DNA of 64,000 nucleotides, from the NCBI GenBank assembly GCA_028023455.1, contig JAQFVV010006544.1:558001-622000 (forward strand), given 5' to 3'. Positions 25,014-36,117 of this stretch are shown here, in pieces. The notes beneath the pieces are model-generated. The model was not told the origin of the DNA. It saw nothing but the letters and a program-made list of their open reading frames with translations, and ran no database searches. How positions within the stretch are numbered: the stretch's first letter is position 1; each line of letters starts with the position of its first letter. The position numbers and the translations under genes were made by a program. The DNA is from Epiperipatus broadwayi (taxonomy: Eukaryota; Onychophora; Udeonychophora; Euonychophora; Peripatidae).

Positions 25014-26310
25014 CACCTGGGTCTCATTTTATGCGGTAGATAGATTCCTCAGAAAACGCGCACAAAAGAAATCGCACAAAAATAGGCTTAACTTACCTTG
25101 AAAAATGAGGGTACTGTAATTTTCCAAAAATTGCAGAAAAGCAAAGCAACAACGTAAAATTACTTTTAAAATTCGCATAAAAAATAAAATAAAATATGGC
25201 TAATAAAAAATTTCAAATTTGAAAAAAATTGATACAAGACAAACTTTTTTTATTAACTACAGTATTTAATTTTATTCAAAACAATATATTTTTATGCGTA
25301 ATTTACATTTTTTTTATACATGTACGGTATTTTAATCATTATCGCTATTTGAGACATCAGATTCGTCGTGATGTGATGTGAGGTATTGTAGCTTCTCCTT
25401 AAATGAAGTCAAGAGGAAATACAACTAAAACGTTTTCCAATCGCTGTTGATCCTTCCCATTTCACTAAGCGATCTTAAATTGAAATTTTTGTTTCCAAAG
25501 AAATTCATTTTCTTGGGCATTTTTTTCTCTCCATTAGAGTAAACTAAAAGTTTAAAATAAAAATAAGAACTTAGACTTACGATAATAAAAAGACACCGAC
25601 TCACCACTGTTGGGAAAAATTTAATTAAAACTGACAATTAAATTCTTATTTTTGTCTTTAATTTTTTAATTTTCAATTCCGTTTAAAAATCAAATTTCAT
25701 CGTTACACATCACCTTAATTTCAGATCACATTACGTAATTTTTAAATTGTTAATTACTATTAAAAATCAGATTTTAATTGTCTAATTTAATTGTGCTCAC
25801 TGCTGTTACTCACCTTTTAAAAATAAACTTTCGAACACTAAATGATTAATTGATTACGTACTCTTTTTATAAAAAGCAAAAATAGAATGTGATTTAAAAT
25901 GCAAAAACAACAACATACATAGTATTTTTCATCTATGATGTTTGAACAGATTTACATTATAATCTTGTAAAATTTAATGTGTGTATATAAAATGGGGAAA
26001 TTCTGATTTTAAGTGAATTATGAGGTTCTTTATTGCATAAAATCTATTACACCTATTATTATAAAGCGCTGAAAATATTGAAATTATTAGATGGAAGTCG
26101 AACTCTGATAATACGCTTTTACTTTAAATATGACGTGAGTGCATGAAATTTATAATATTTAAAGTAATAGCACATTATCGGAGCTCGACTTCTGATCTAA
26201 TAAGTTTTATCGCATAAAAGAAAACCGCATACAAAGATATTAAGAAGAAACATGAATCGTATAACTTCAAAATCGCATTAAATAAATCTGCATAAAACGA
26301 GACCCTGGTG
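25014..26310. mobile_element. TA-flanked TIR transposon (pogo/Tc1-like ends)
   Basis: The terminal inverted repeats are CACCTGGGTCTCATTTTATG on the left and the complement of CACCAGGGTCTCGTTTTATG on the right, two mismatches in 20. Each is flanked by TA (25012-25013 and 26311-26312), the target of Tc1/mariner/pogo elements. Sub-terminal 'cgcataaaa' and 'cgcacaaaa' motifs repeat inside both ends, as transposase-binding sites often do. No intact transposase is present. The minus-strand reading around 25320-25450 ends in an acidic stretch (HHDESDVSNSDND), which could be a transposase tail but is not convincing. A MITE is nested inside. Confidence 0.75.
26084..26203. mobile_element. 120-bp MITE nested in the TIR transposon
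   Basis: This is almost entirely a palindrome. The left end ttattagatggaagtcgaac continues ctctgataat; the right end is its near complement, with about 45 bp of pairing. It lies inside the larger 25014-26310 element and so inserted after it. The end sequence matches the element at 31849-32166, showing a common family. Confidence 0.85.
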
Positions 26311-26519
26311 TATATCCATTTCACGCATATGAAAATCTTAAAAAAAAAGCCTAACATAAACGTTAACAAATCTATGCAGCTATCTACACCCAACTTAAAT
26401 TTAATACATTTAAATAATTTAGTCAATAAATATTAATAAAGAAACTCAAATATATAAAATTAAACATTAATAATTGATTTTGAAATCTTAATAAGTCAGA
26501 TAAAAGTTCATTTTAAAAG

Positions 26520-26950
26520 TTATGCTTAGCTGGTTATTAAGAGCTTGTTAAATATTGACGAGCACCCGGTTCCTAGTGCTAATTCCCGCAAAGTCTTTAT
26601 TAGTCATACTTTCATGGAACATCGGTCTGTTGTTCATACCATAGTTATCAATTCGGAGGCTGCCTTAGCTGGTTCGATCCTGGAACTATTTTATTGTAGA
26701 ACCCTATGATTCGGGGTCTACAATAGTGCCATTCATATTTCAACGGTAAGAGGGTGTGTCTTTTCAGCCTCCTCAAAAATCAAGCTAGAAGTAAGTTTGA
26801 TTGGAAATTTTTTTCTTTTTATCCTAATCCTCCGGATTCACTGAACATGGTTTCCTGTTCCAATGATTTTCATTAGGATCCGAGCATTGGTTGCTACTTC
26901 TATTGGACATTCTGCTTCAGAACGGGAAGCAATCCTTAAATTTTATCTAT
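26520..26950. other. GC-richer fragment with a tRNA-like B box
   Basis: Mixed-composition sequence here includes ctggttcgatcctgg near 26670, which fits an RNA polymerase III B box. No A box at proper spacing and no cloverleaf could be drawn, so it is not a tRNA gene. It could be a relic of a SINE or another repeat. Confidence 0.3.
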
Positions 26951-28498
26951 ATCTCCTATCTGACTTTTTAATTATATAAGAGCCCCAATGGCTAGTTTGC
27001 TTTTCATTTAATTAATAAAACAATCATTTCCATTTACTGAGATTACATAGGAATCTTAAAATAGAAATTAACATTTATTTATATTTTCATTTATGTTACT
27101 TTTTAACAAAAATATTTTATCTTTAGATCTTTACTTTTTTTATAAAAAAGTACTTTCAAATACTTTTTTTTATTTTATTTATTTAAAAAAAAAATACTTT
27201 TAAAGTTTTCCATCTGTGCGATATATATATGTTAAACATAACTCTTTTTAATTTGACTTTTAGTTTTTAATAAATGATTTTATTTAAGATTATTTTCCCC
27301 ATTATTTTTAAATTTTAAAATAATGTAACTGCATATGTCTACCTTTACAGTATATATATATGTTAAATTAGACAGCATTATTAAAAAAAAATACAAATCA
27401 AACTAGGCATCACATGAAACTGTTTTCTTTTTACTTTTGTTAATAAATTCTCTAGGCAATGATTTAGCTGTAACTACTGATTTTCAATCGGACTTTATTC
27501 AAATAGAATGAAGGTTGCATTGTATTCAATCGGGATCCACTTTCTTTATAATATTTTTTTGAAGGCTAAAATTAAATGAATTTTAATATATTTTCATCAA
27601 AGAAATTTTCAGTGTGTATGTGTAAAATGGTTTTATTAACAATCAGTAATAATGTTGGCCTGTTGAGGTCTTCGGATGCAAACTCACCCAGGACAATAAC
27701 AAATTCTAGAAAGATGTAAAGATAGTGATAAATAAAATAGTTGAAAAAAGAAATAGGAAATTTTAAATATTATAGATATATATATTATTGTTTCAAGTTG
27801 AGAGTTTTATGTTTCTTATTACACAAATTATTAAAAAATGAAAGTCATACTCGTAGCAAAGAATGTATGTTCTTTAGCAGGATATCAAGTCAAACCATTT
27901 TTTTTAAGTATACATAATGCTGATATAACAGTTAGAATACTATACTGTTCACACAAATCAAAGTGAACACATTCTTATCTCACTTTTTTGATTTTTCTCA
28001 TTGTTCTGAAAAAGGAAGGAGGTTTTAGTAGAATTAAAATTTTAAAGTACCTAATTCATTTTTATATATAGGATAATATCCTAATTAAACTGATTTTAAA
28101 ATTTTTATTGTATGATACATTGTGTAATGATCATTCCTTTGGTTTTTTTTTTTTTTTAATAAATGTTACATAGACATTAACTAAGACATGGAAGATCTGC
28201 AAACTTTGTTAAAGATTGTTGAGTATTTAAACTTCATATTTCTGATGAAGAAAAGAGCTAATTCTTTATATCTATTTTGCAGGCAAAAAATGGTAAATAT
28301 GATCCAAAACTTTGAATACTAATCGTAACAAATTTGTGCATACATTAAATAACATTGGAGTAACTAAACCAGGGGATTAAATACATTTTAGTAGAAGCAG
28401 TAAGGACTAATGGAATTAATTGGAAAGCTTTGAGATATTATAGATTAAGGAATTTTCATTGTTCTGCAAATAAACTTAAACATTTTAAAGATGATAAA

Positions 28499-28896
28499 TC
28501 GTGATAATTGAAAAGCTTTTTAAATAGAAATTTGTTTTATGATTCATTGGATTTAGAATTGAAAACTTTCTAAATGTTATGTTTGGAGTCTAGCTTTGTA
28601 TGAAAATTTGAGAATTATGAAAGGAGAGGAAAGATAATTAAAAGCATTTGGGTTGCAGGTGAAAATGGAATGGATTAACAGAATAAAGCAGTTGAGAAAT
28701 TATTATATCTATTTTAGGAAAAACAGATTGAAAAGATTGTGATAATTAAACAGCTTTTTTAAAAAAAAGTTATCTTGTGTTCATTGGATTTGAAATTGAG
28801 AATTTCTTAAATGTTTTGTTCATAGCCTAAAAGTTGTTGAGAAAATGGAATTGATTAATCAAATGAAGCAATTTTAAGAAAAACAGATTGGCAAAA
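28499..28896. repeat. Diverged tandem duplication, two units
   Basis: Unit A (28499-28736) and unit B (28737-28896) share gtgataatt, attcattggattt, aatgtt, aaaatggaat, gattaa and aggaaaaacagattg-like blocks in the same order. B is shorter. Similarity is moderate, so the duplication is old. Both units have interrupted A-rich frames; I cannot tell whether they were ever coding. Confidence 0.6.
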
Positions 28897-29794
28897 GAAA
28901 ATGAGGTTAAGGATGGAAAAATAATAATTCAGTGATTTATATCTCGGAAGTTCATAAGTTTAAGCCCTTGAAATGATAACTAGAAGCTGCAATCCATAGA
29001 TCTTTAGCTGTAGCATTCATCACTTTACCATTGCTTTAAACCATATGAGAAATCATAAAATGAGGAAATACATATGCAGTAAGCCTGCCACATTTTCACA
29101 CTCAAAAAAATCTTTCACTAACTTGTTTATTTAAAAATAATAATAAATAGAAAATTAAAAAATTGTAGTGGCAGTCGATTTTTTTGTTTTTGCGCATTCA
29201 GTCAATCATGTTTGTGATTACAACCTTTCGCATATTTACATGTTATTGCAGTGATTAAAAAATTAATAATTTCATTTAAACAATCCCAAAATGCAAAATT
29301 AACTTTGCCAATCTAAGAGAAACTTCAAAATGAAAATAATTAATTAAGCTTTGAAATAAAAAAGGTATTTATTGAAACTGGTTGAATAATCAGTAGAATG
29401 AACCAGCATTTTGGAAAATAGTAAGAAAAAAATAAGAAAATTTATGCTCATATTATCTATACTTCTAAAACTGCTAAAGTTTATTATCTGCAATATAAGT
29501 ACTTAGTAAAAACTGAAAAAACATTAAAAAGTGATATATTGTGTTAAAAATTAGCATTGTGTCTTTATAAAAGACCAACAGAAACAATATTTTGATAAAT
29601 AGTATTGTATATAAGAATTTTAGCAAATGATCTGAAAAAAAATAGACATCAAGCCATTTATTTACTGCAGTGATTTCATTAGTATGTATAATTTTTAAAT
29701 GTATTATCCTCTATATCAGTTGTTTGGGTTCAAGATTACTAATGAATAATTGGAATGCTATGCATACAATATCATGTACCGTTATGTCCTATAC

Positions 29795-31235
29795 CAGAGG
29801 TGGCCAAGACGTTGACCGCAAGGTCTAGGGATGTCTACCATGAAGCTGACGTGAACATTGTCAAATTATAGTGATAAATTCAGAGTTGGTTGGAATATAA
29901 AAAATAATAAGAAATAAAAATTCAAAATTATTTTAATTTAAAAATAGTTAAATTTAAAATAACACCTATTGTTTATTGTCGAGTTCAAAAATAAACCCAA
30001 GTTGAAAGAAAACTGAAAAGAATTAAATTATTTTTGTGCAACACTAGAGCTAAAATTCTTAGAAATATTTAATTGCCATTTTCCCAAGGAAACATGAAAA
30101 TAACTTGTCCCGGAGAAACAAGGATTTTAATGGACTGATTTCAAAACAAAGAAGTTGTGAACTTTTTAAAACACTTCATATCATAATTTAATAATTGTAA
30201 TTTAAACTTTACTTCATTCAAAATATCTATTGGTTGAGTGAATTAAACTTCTAAATTTTTGATTGGTCTAATTACAGAATCAGCAGTAAAAAAATATATT
30301 TAATCTTTTAAAATTGTATTCATTTTAGTTTCTAAAAAGCAAATTAATAAATAATTTGTCAGACTATTAAAGTAAACTAAAGTTTTTTCAAAAATAAATT
30401 TCTATTTATAATTGATAAAAATAATATATAGAGGACAACATAAAACATACATTTTCGTAACCTACTACCTAATGCAGCCTATGTCATTGATTTTTTTCTC
30501 GATTTACTTTTGTCTAAAAGTAAATGATTTTTACTAAAATCTGAACTATTCTTGTAAAATAATTATATCTTCACACATATTTTATGAAAATAATAATAAA
30601 TATATAAAATAATACTCTAAAACATATTTTCATTTTGAAAATTGTTAACAAGCATTCTTTTTTGTAGAGAATGTAAAACAACCAATTAGCTCCTTGGAAA
30701 GCAGGCCTTATCTCATTACTATAACTTTAAATATTATTGATTTTTTAGTTATAAAATAATTATAAAGAACGGCAACATCATATGGTACGTTTTTCTTGAT
30801 AAAATGACTGTAAAATCGGCGAAATATCGTAAAATTAGTGGTTTGAGAGTGAGTTAAAGCTGCATACATGTATCCTCATGGAGAATAGTCCATTAATAAG
30901 TATTTAAAAAGCAAGAAGGACAAATTGTAATACTAGAGGAAGCTGAGGACATAAAATGCCTTCAGTTTGTTTCATTTTGACAAAAAAATTCATCAGTTCG
31001 TATCTTTTAAAAATATCAACAATATTTCTGAGTACCTAAAAAGCTATTAAAATACACTAATTCGTAAAGTACATTCTAAAAAAACCAGGACCTCGAACCA
31101 TTATTTTTTCGTTCTGGTAAATAACATTTTTTTGTCTAATTTCCGGTTTGAAGCCCTGAAAAAAATGTAGTCGCCCTCAGGCATTCTTTTATCAAAAAAA
31201 GTCGCCCCCAACGTCTAAAGGTTTTGTTACCCCTG
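29795..31235. mobile_element. hAT-type non-autonomous element, 1.44 kb
   Basis: The ends are CAGAGGTGGCCAAGACGTTG and the complement of CAGGGGTAACAAAACC. The flanks tcctatac (29787-29794) and tcctatgc (31236-31243) form an 8-bp target duplication with one mismatch. Internally the sub-terminal acgttgac and acgttggg blocks echo each other. No transposase frame survives. Confidence 0.8.
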
Positions 31236-31848
31236 TCCTATGCAATACTTTTTAATAAATGTATATATCAAACGCATGTTTTTTAATACTTAAATGCATA
31301 TATTTATGATGTAACTTAATTTAAAAATTATAATACATTGTAACAGGAACTGGATTTTTATTTAAATGAACCTCATGTTGCAGCACTAAATGCAATTGGA
31401 ACTGGGTTAATGATTGTTATTTGGACTGAATATCCTAACTAACTGAAGAGCAAACAAGGTATCCAGCCATATTTCCTCACTATCATTCCCATAGAACAGG
31501 TTCAAGTAAAGAGAAGCTCTATCCCTTGTCACTATAGATATTATTTGTTTATAATATATCTGTCATAGTATAGATTAGGGTGTCATCTCTATAAAGAAAG
31601 ACATTTATTGGTCAGCTTTAAACTCCTTCCTGGCTTTTTTGTTATTGAATCCTTCCGTTAATCTAGAATTGGCTATGTCAGACATGGTTTTGCTTTATAG
31701 GATAATCACTTTACTTAATATAGCAAACATGAATAGTTTATCTTTAATCAAAGTAATAATTATAAAAGACTGATGCGAGAACATCATGGAAAATGGGTTA
31801 GCAAAACTATTTTAATGAATTAGTTAATCAAATTTATTTAATTATCAT

Positions 31849-32166
31849 GAAATTATTAAAGCGGAAGTCAACCTCCGATAATGCGCTATGTTTTAAATAT
31901 AAATCTCCGCACACTCGCTCACCAGTAAGAGTTTTAAAAACTTAAGTGAATCACTTAAGTTTTAGAGTGCATTTGTAAATACATCAATTCTCACTGACCA
32001 TATTTAAATCAGAGCTTGAGTCTATTGTGTGCGTGATGTTATAATCAAATATTGAATTGCACAAATTTAGTTAACCTATTGCAGGAGAAAGACAGTTTGT
32101 CATTTTTAACCATCTATGATAATACTTATACGACTTATAGAGGTTGACTTCTGCTTTAATAATTTC
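31849..32166. mobile_element. MITE, same family as the 26.1-kb copy
   Basis: A 27-bp terminal inverted repeat with one mismatch begins gaaattattaaagc[g/a]gaag and continues tcaacctc. The interior holds ccgataatgcgc and ttaaatat, as in the 26.1-kb MITE. A near-central perfect palindrome (31937-31963, arms aaaacttaagtga) makes the whole 318 bp strongly self-complementary. Noncoding. Confidence 0.85.
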
Positions 32167-32826
32167 AAAATTTTCAATGCTATATATTAATAGATTTAAC
32201 TATCTTGATTAGATTAGTCCTGAATATTTACATATATTTATGTTAAACAATAATTCAACCCCAGATTTAATAAATAATAATAATACAAAAAAAAAAAAAA
32301 TTAATAATATTAATTGATATGCACTCTTGAAATATATGAGAGGAAAAAAATATTTATTACAGAAGTATACTATCATCATATTCCATTTTAGTGATTTATT
32401 TTAGGCCTATTAATAAAATAGAATACTAAAATCTAACTCTTATTTATTATTTTGTGATCACATTTTGGTATTGTTTGATTCCTTACTTTGAGCTCTTATG
32501 TTGGAAACTTGGTTTCATGCGGATTTAACTTTTATGAGATTGTTTAGTCAGCTAGTTCTTGGTTAACTTTTATTCATACATGTATTCAGAAAAGTATAGT
32601 TACAACCAGCTAAATAAATTCATGTAGCTTCCACTGGTATTATTTAACTTGCTCTGCTCCTAACCATTAAGCATCACATGATCACATTTCCTATACTAGC
32701 ACATTAATTGTTGATAAACAGAGCAAAACATTCCATACAGTATTGCCACCTGTGCTAAACAGAGTAATCAATGGATGCCAGAAGGCTTGTGCATAAAATC
32801 CCTATCTAATGCCTACTCATCCAATA

Positions 32827-32868
32827 TCCCCAGACTAGTTTCTGGCTTGTGGCCTTCATCAGTGAGGA
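32827..32868 (-). ncRNA. Hammerhead ribozyme motif, left arm
   Basis: Read on the minus strand: tcctca (stem I), ctgatga (exact CUGAUGA core), a, ggc-cacaa-gcc (perfect stem II), a, gaaa, c-ta-g (stem III of two pairs counting A15.1-U16.1), tc then the predicted cut, tgggga (stem I return: five Watson-Crick pairs and one G-U with tcctca). All invariant core bases are present. The outer part of stem I is missing because the palindrome junction begins there. The very short stem III usually needs dimer formation for efficient cleavage, and its actagt hexamer is self-complementary. Confidence 0.78.
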
Positions 32869-32898
32869 GCTCCTAAGATCTAGATGCAGTGCTCTCAG

Positions 32899-32957
32899 AT
32901 CCAAAGCTCCTCACTGACGAAGGCCACAAGTCAGAAACTAGTCTGGGGATATTGGAT
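32899..32957 (+). ncRNA. Hammerhead ribozyme motif, right arm
   Basis: Order of parts: atccaa (outer stem I, 32899-32904), agc (internal loop), tcctca (inner stem I, 32908-32913), ctgacga (core CUGANGA, 32914-32920), a, ggc-cacaa-gtc (stem II with one G-U), a, gaaa (32934-32937), c-ta-g (minimal stem III), t, c (cleavage after 32943), tgggga (inner stem I return), ta (loop), ttggat (outer stem I return, 32952-32957). The outer helix is 6 of 6 Watson-Crick. This is the most complete copy in the window. Confidence 0.82.
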
Positions 32958-33099
32958 GAGTAGGCATTAGATAGGGATTTTATGCACAAGCCTTCTGGCA
33001 TCCATTGATTACTCTGTTTAGCACAGATGGCAATACTGTATGGAGAGTTTTGCTCTGTTGTTCTGCTCCTGTTCCATCTTCTGTTTATATATATTAAAT

Positions 33100-34151
33100 C
33101 AGTGGTCTTCAACCCTTGGTGCGCGGACCGGTGCCAATCTGCGCTAGACTGGCAGGAATGTTTGTAATAACAAAATAATACAATTTAAACTTTTAATTAA
33201 TATAAAAAAAAATTTTTTTATTTTTTCATCGCAATTGCTTAAATAAAATTAATTATAAATCAAAATTTTATTTTAATTATTAGATAATATTATAATTACT
33301 AAATAATAATCAAAGAATTTTATCTGAAAATGCAATCTTTAAAAAAACAAAGCGTTAATTTCATGATAATTGTACCACTCCTTACATGTCAGTTTCTATA
33401 CCTAGTAGGCATTTCTGTATTGCGTCAGCTCATTTATTGCATTTGTATCATCTTTTTATTTTGTATGTGACATTTCTTTTTGAAATTGTAAACTTCACAA
33501 AATAGAGACAGATGATTTCTCTTCATCGAGAACGTAAATCTATTATCTTTCTTTTTTTTAGCAAAATGACATCTTTATAATGATAGTTTTATTTCTATGT
33601 GACGCTTTACCAAAACAATTTTCGTTCTGTTTTTTTTTTTAATCGGGTAAAAATGAGATTAAAATAACATCAGATTCAAAATTTAAAAAAAAAAAATTTT
33701 ATTATACAAACTCTCTCTCTCTATATATATATATATAAAACTTCATCTTTGTATATTTAACATTAAATACAGATATTACATTTATCATAATCATTGTCAT
33801 ATAATTACACTAGCTGTGATATTTCCCAACATTCAGGTGAATAACATTTTATTTTTGCATGTTTTAACAATGAAATAATAAACGTAGCAATGCAGGCACA
33901 TTAATGAGAACGTACTGTTTTCTGTAGCAGTATGACTGTGCAATTCGAGAAAGTGTGTTCAGCATGTGAAGATAAGCACCATTACAATACACAGTAACTA
34001 GTATGTTGTTTTGGTCAGTTATAACAATTATGCTCGTCTAAGGCTAAGCAGTTTAAATCTTAAGAAAATTTATCTGTAGATTTCTGCCGGTCCGCTACAT
34101 CTTATCTTTATTTTTGCCGGTCCACAGATGTGAAAAGGTTGAAGACCACTG
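33100..34151. mobile_element. hAT-type non-autonomous element, 1.05 kb
   Basis: Perfect 15-bp terminal inverted repeats CAGTGGTCTTCAACC lie at both ends. The flanks tattaaat (33092-33099) and cattagat (34152-34159) fit an 8-bp duplication with two mismatches. Sub-terminal gcggaccggtgcc on the left and gccggtcc on the right also correspond. The interior is AT-rich with no transposase. It lies only 39 bp from the ribozyme palindrome. Confidence 0.85.
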
Positions 34152-34912
34152 CATTAGATGATTTAATGGTTAAAACTGGATTGATTTTTATATAAAGTTT
34201 CAATATCAGCTGGTTAGAGATCCAACAGTATTCTCTTGTTTCTTGTTTTACAATTTTATATATTTTCTTTTATCTTGTTTTAGCAAATGAGCTTTTGGTA
34301 GATGGATATCTCAGATAATAGCAAATATCTTTCAAAAATCATTGGTTTATTTTAAACTTTGGTTTAAGGCATTTTCTTTATGATTAGTAATTACATCTTG
34401 ACAAGATTAAAACATAATCACTGGTGAGTTAGCTAGCCATTACAAAAATATCTATATAGATTATATTTATCCTTTTTATGAAATATTATTGTTCTTTGCT
34501 GGCTATTATATCAGCACTACATCTGGTGTTTCAACAATTTTTTTTTGTCACTTTCCATCAGCATGAAGAGAATATGGCACTTATAAGCAAGGCAACACCA
34601 AAAAAGACAAATTAAAATATGTTTTTATATAAAAGATTTTTAATTCTTTTTTTATTTTTTTCTCTTCACTGGTTTTTTGGAAGGTATTCTCTAATCCAAT
34701 ATCTGTCCAGCACATAAATTTTCAACTTAACTATTTTTCTTTTTACTTTATTTAATTAGTTATAGTCTAAAGTAAGTTGTTAATTACTTTGGTATTTATT
34801 AATCATATCTAAAATTTGTATTCAATCATATTTTATTAAATAGCAAATATTTAAGACTAATTAAATACTTTATATATTTCATTTATTTAATGAATTAAAT
34901 CTATAGCTTAAA

Positions 34913-35039
34913 TTAAATTAAATAATCTAAATAAGATTGAAATAAATAACTAATAATACGTAATTATATTTTAGTATTTATTGAACTGGCTTTCATCTCC
35001 ATTGAGACCATCTCAAAGATATTTAATTATACAAATCAC
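34913..35039. repeat. Left terminal inverted repeat of the composite
   Basis: Complementary to about 40050-40180. Shared sequence includes cttatttagatt, the aaaatataatta block and ctcaat[a/g]gagatgaaagc (read on the complement here). A tctcaatggagatgaaagcc segment recalls the stem I/core region of the ribozyme family (tcctcaatgatgaaagcc at 15187), but no GAAAC follows. Confidence 0.75.
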
Positions 35040-35117
35040 GTGATGTGAAGCACTGTGACTTTTTATATGAAGTCAGGAATCTCTCAGCCACTATGCCAGA
35101 GAAACCTGTTAGCCACT

Positions 35118-35522
35118 TTACCGTCCCTTTCCATTCCCTGTCCTAAGTTTTCCCAAATTCTTCTCTATCCTGCTCCATCGCATTTCCACAACATAATCTT
35201 TGTCAACTTCATAGCCTTTATATCTAAATCCCTCTTTTCTTTTCCCAAACCCAGCATAAAAACCAATAACCCAATTTCTGTATAATCACTGTTTATATTT
35301 ATTCTTCTACAACTTCATTATTTATATCCTTTCTGCTTTCAGGTATTTACATTCAATTAACAGATGTTTAATATTTTCTATGCCTTCCTTACATAACTTA
35401 CAGACTAAATCACCAACATTTTCCCATTTATGTGTATATTCTTTTGTTGTTAAAGAGCCTGATCGAGCCTTAAACAGTAAACTGCTTTCCTTGCTATTAT
35501 CATAAATTAATTTGCACCCCAA
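35118..35522 (-). pseudogene. LINE C-terminal Cys/His region
   Basis: An open piece of 66 codons (35522-35322) contains CKLCKEGIENIKHLLIEC, a CX2CX8HX4C arrangement typical of the zinc-binding region after the reverse transcriptase of APE-type LINEs. After a break, another frame continues AGFGKRKEGFRYKGYEVD and ends KGR with a TAA at 35118-35120, which I take as the original stop. It follows the RT segment in the same orientation. Confidence 0.75.
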
Positions 35523-36117
35523 TATTCCGTTTATTTCTATATATACTTAAACTCTTTTTGCTCTCTATACTAGTTCTCTATCTCTCCAACTGCTTATTCT
35601 TTATTAATGCATCTATTCTTCTATTCCATTCCTTACCACTATAACACTCAACAATTCTCCTAACACAATCACCTCACCTTTTGTATAAGTATACTGGCAT
35701 AAATTCTTTATCCAAATCTGCATATCATACTACCTTCCTCACCCATCCTGTTGCTTGCCCTTTACTCATAACCCAATTAAATACTATTTTGTCTATTCTC
35801 TTATTATCCATAAACTGCAATCTATCAAACATTTTTATTTTGCTTTTTTGCATTTCTCATATAAAAACTTGACCATCCTATTTCTCCTTGAATTCCCTCC
35901 TTTGCTGTTCACACATTTGAATCTAATGCACATCTTCCTACTTATCTACGTACTTTTTCTAAGTTATCTAATACCCCTTTACTAACACATAACACATCAT
36001 TACCAATGTTAATCATACTACTGCCACTCTTTTCCATATAATTCTAGCTATGAAAACACTGTTAATTTCTTTTATCAATCTCTTTTTTTTGCCTCATTTA
36101 TCAATTTTTTCTCGCAT

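Larger units (their letters stand above)
32718..33060. mobile_element. Palindromic (inverted-dimer) retrozyme-like element
   Basis: Two ~155-bp arms, 32718-32871 and 32905-33060, are inverted copies at very high identity, separated by a 33-bp spacer. Each arm is a unit that also occurs singly at 15170-15340. Each arm contains a hammerhead ribozyme motif, oriented outward from the spacer (minus strand in the left arm, plus strand in the right). The unit has no coding capacity; the 79-codon minus frame at 32873-33112 merely crosses the right arm. Small noncoding units with type-I hammerheads are known as retrozymes and are thought to be moved by Penelope-like enzymes. Placing this element in that class is inference. 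Confidence 0.85.

Noticed and set aside
26520-26730. tRNA gene suggested by ggttcgatcc
   Set aside because: No A box at proper distance and no acceptor stem, so no cloverleaf can be drawn.
32873-33112. 79-codon minus-strand open frame
   Set aside because: It runs across the right arm of the ribozyme palindrome; inverted-repeat DNA explains it and no domain is present.
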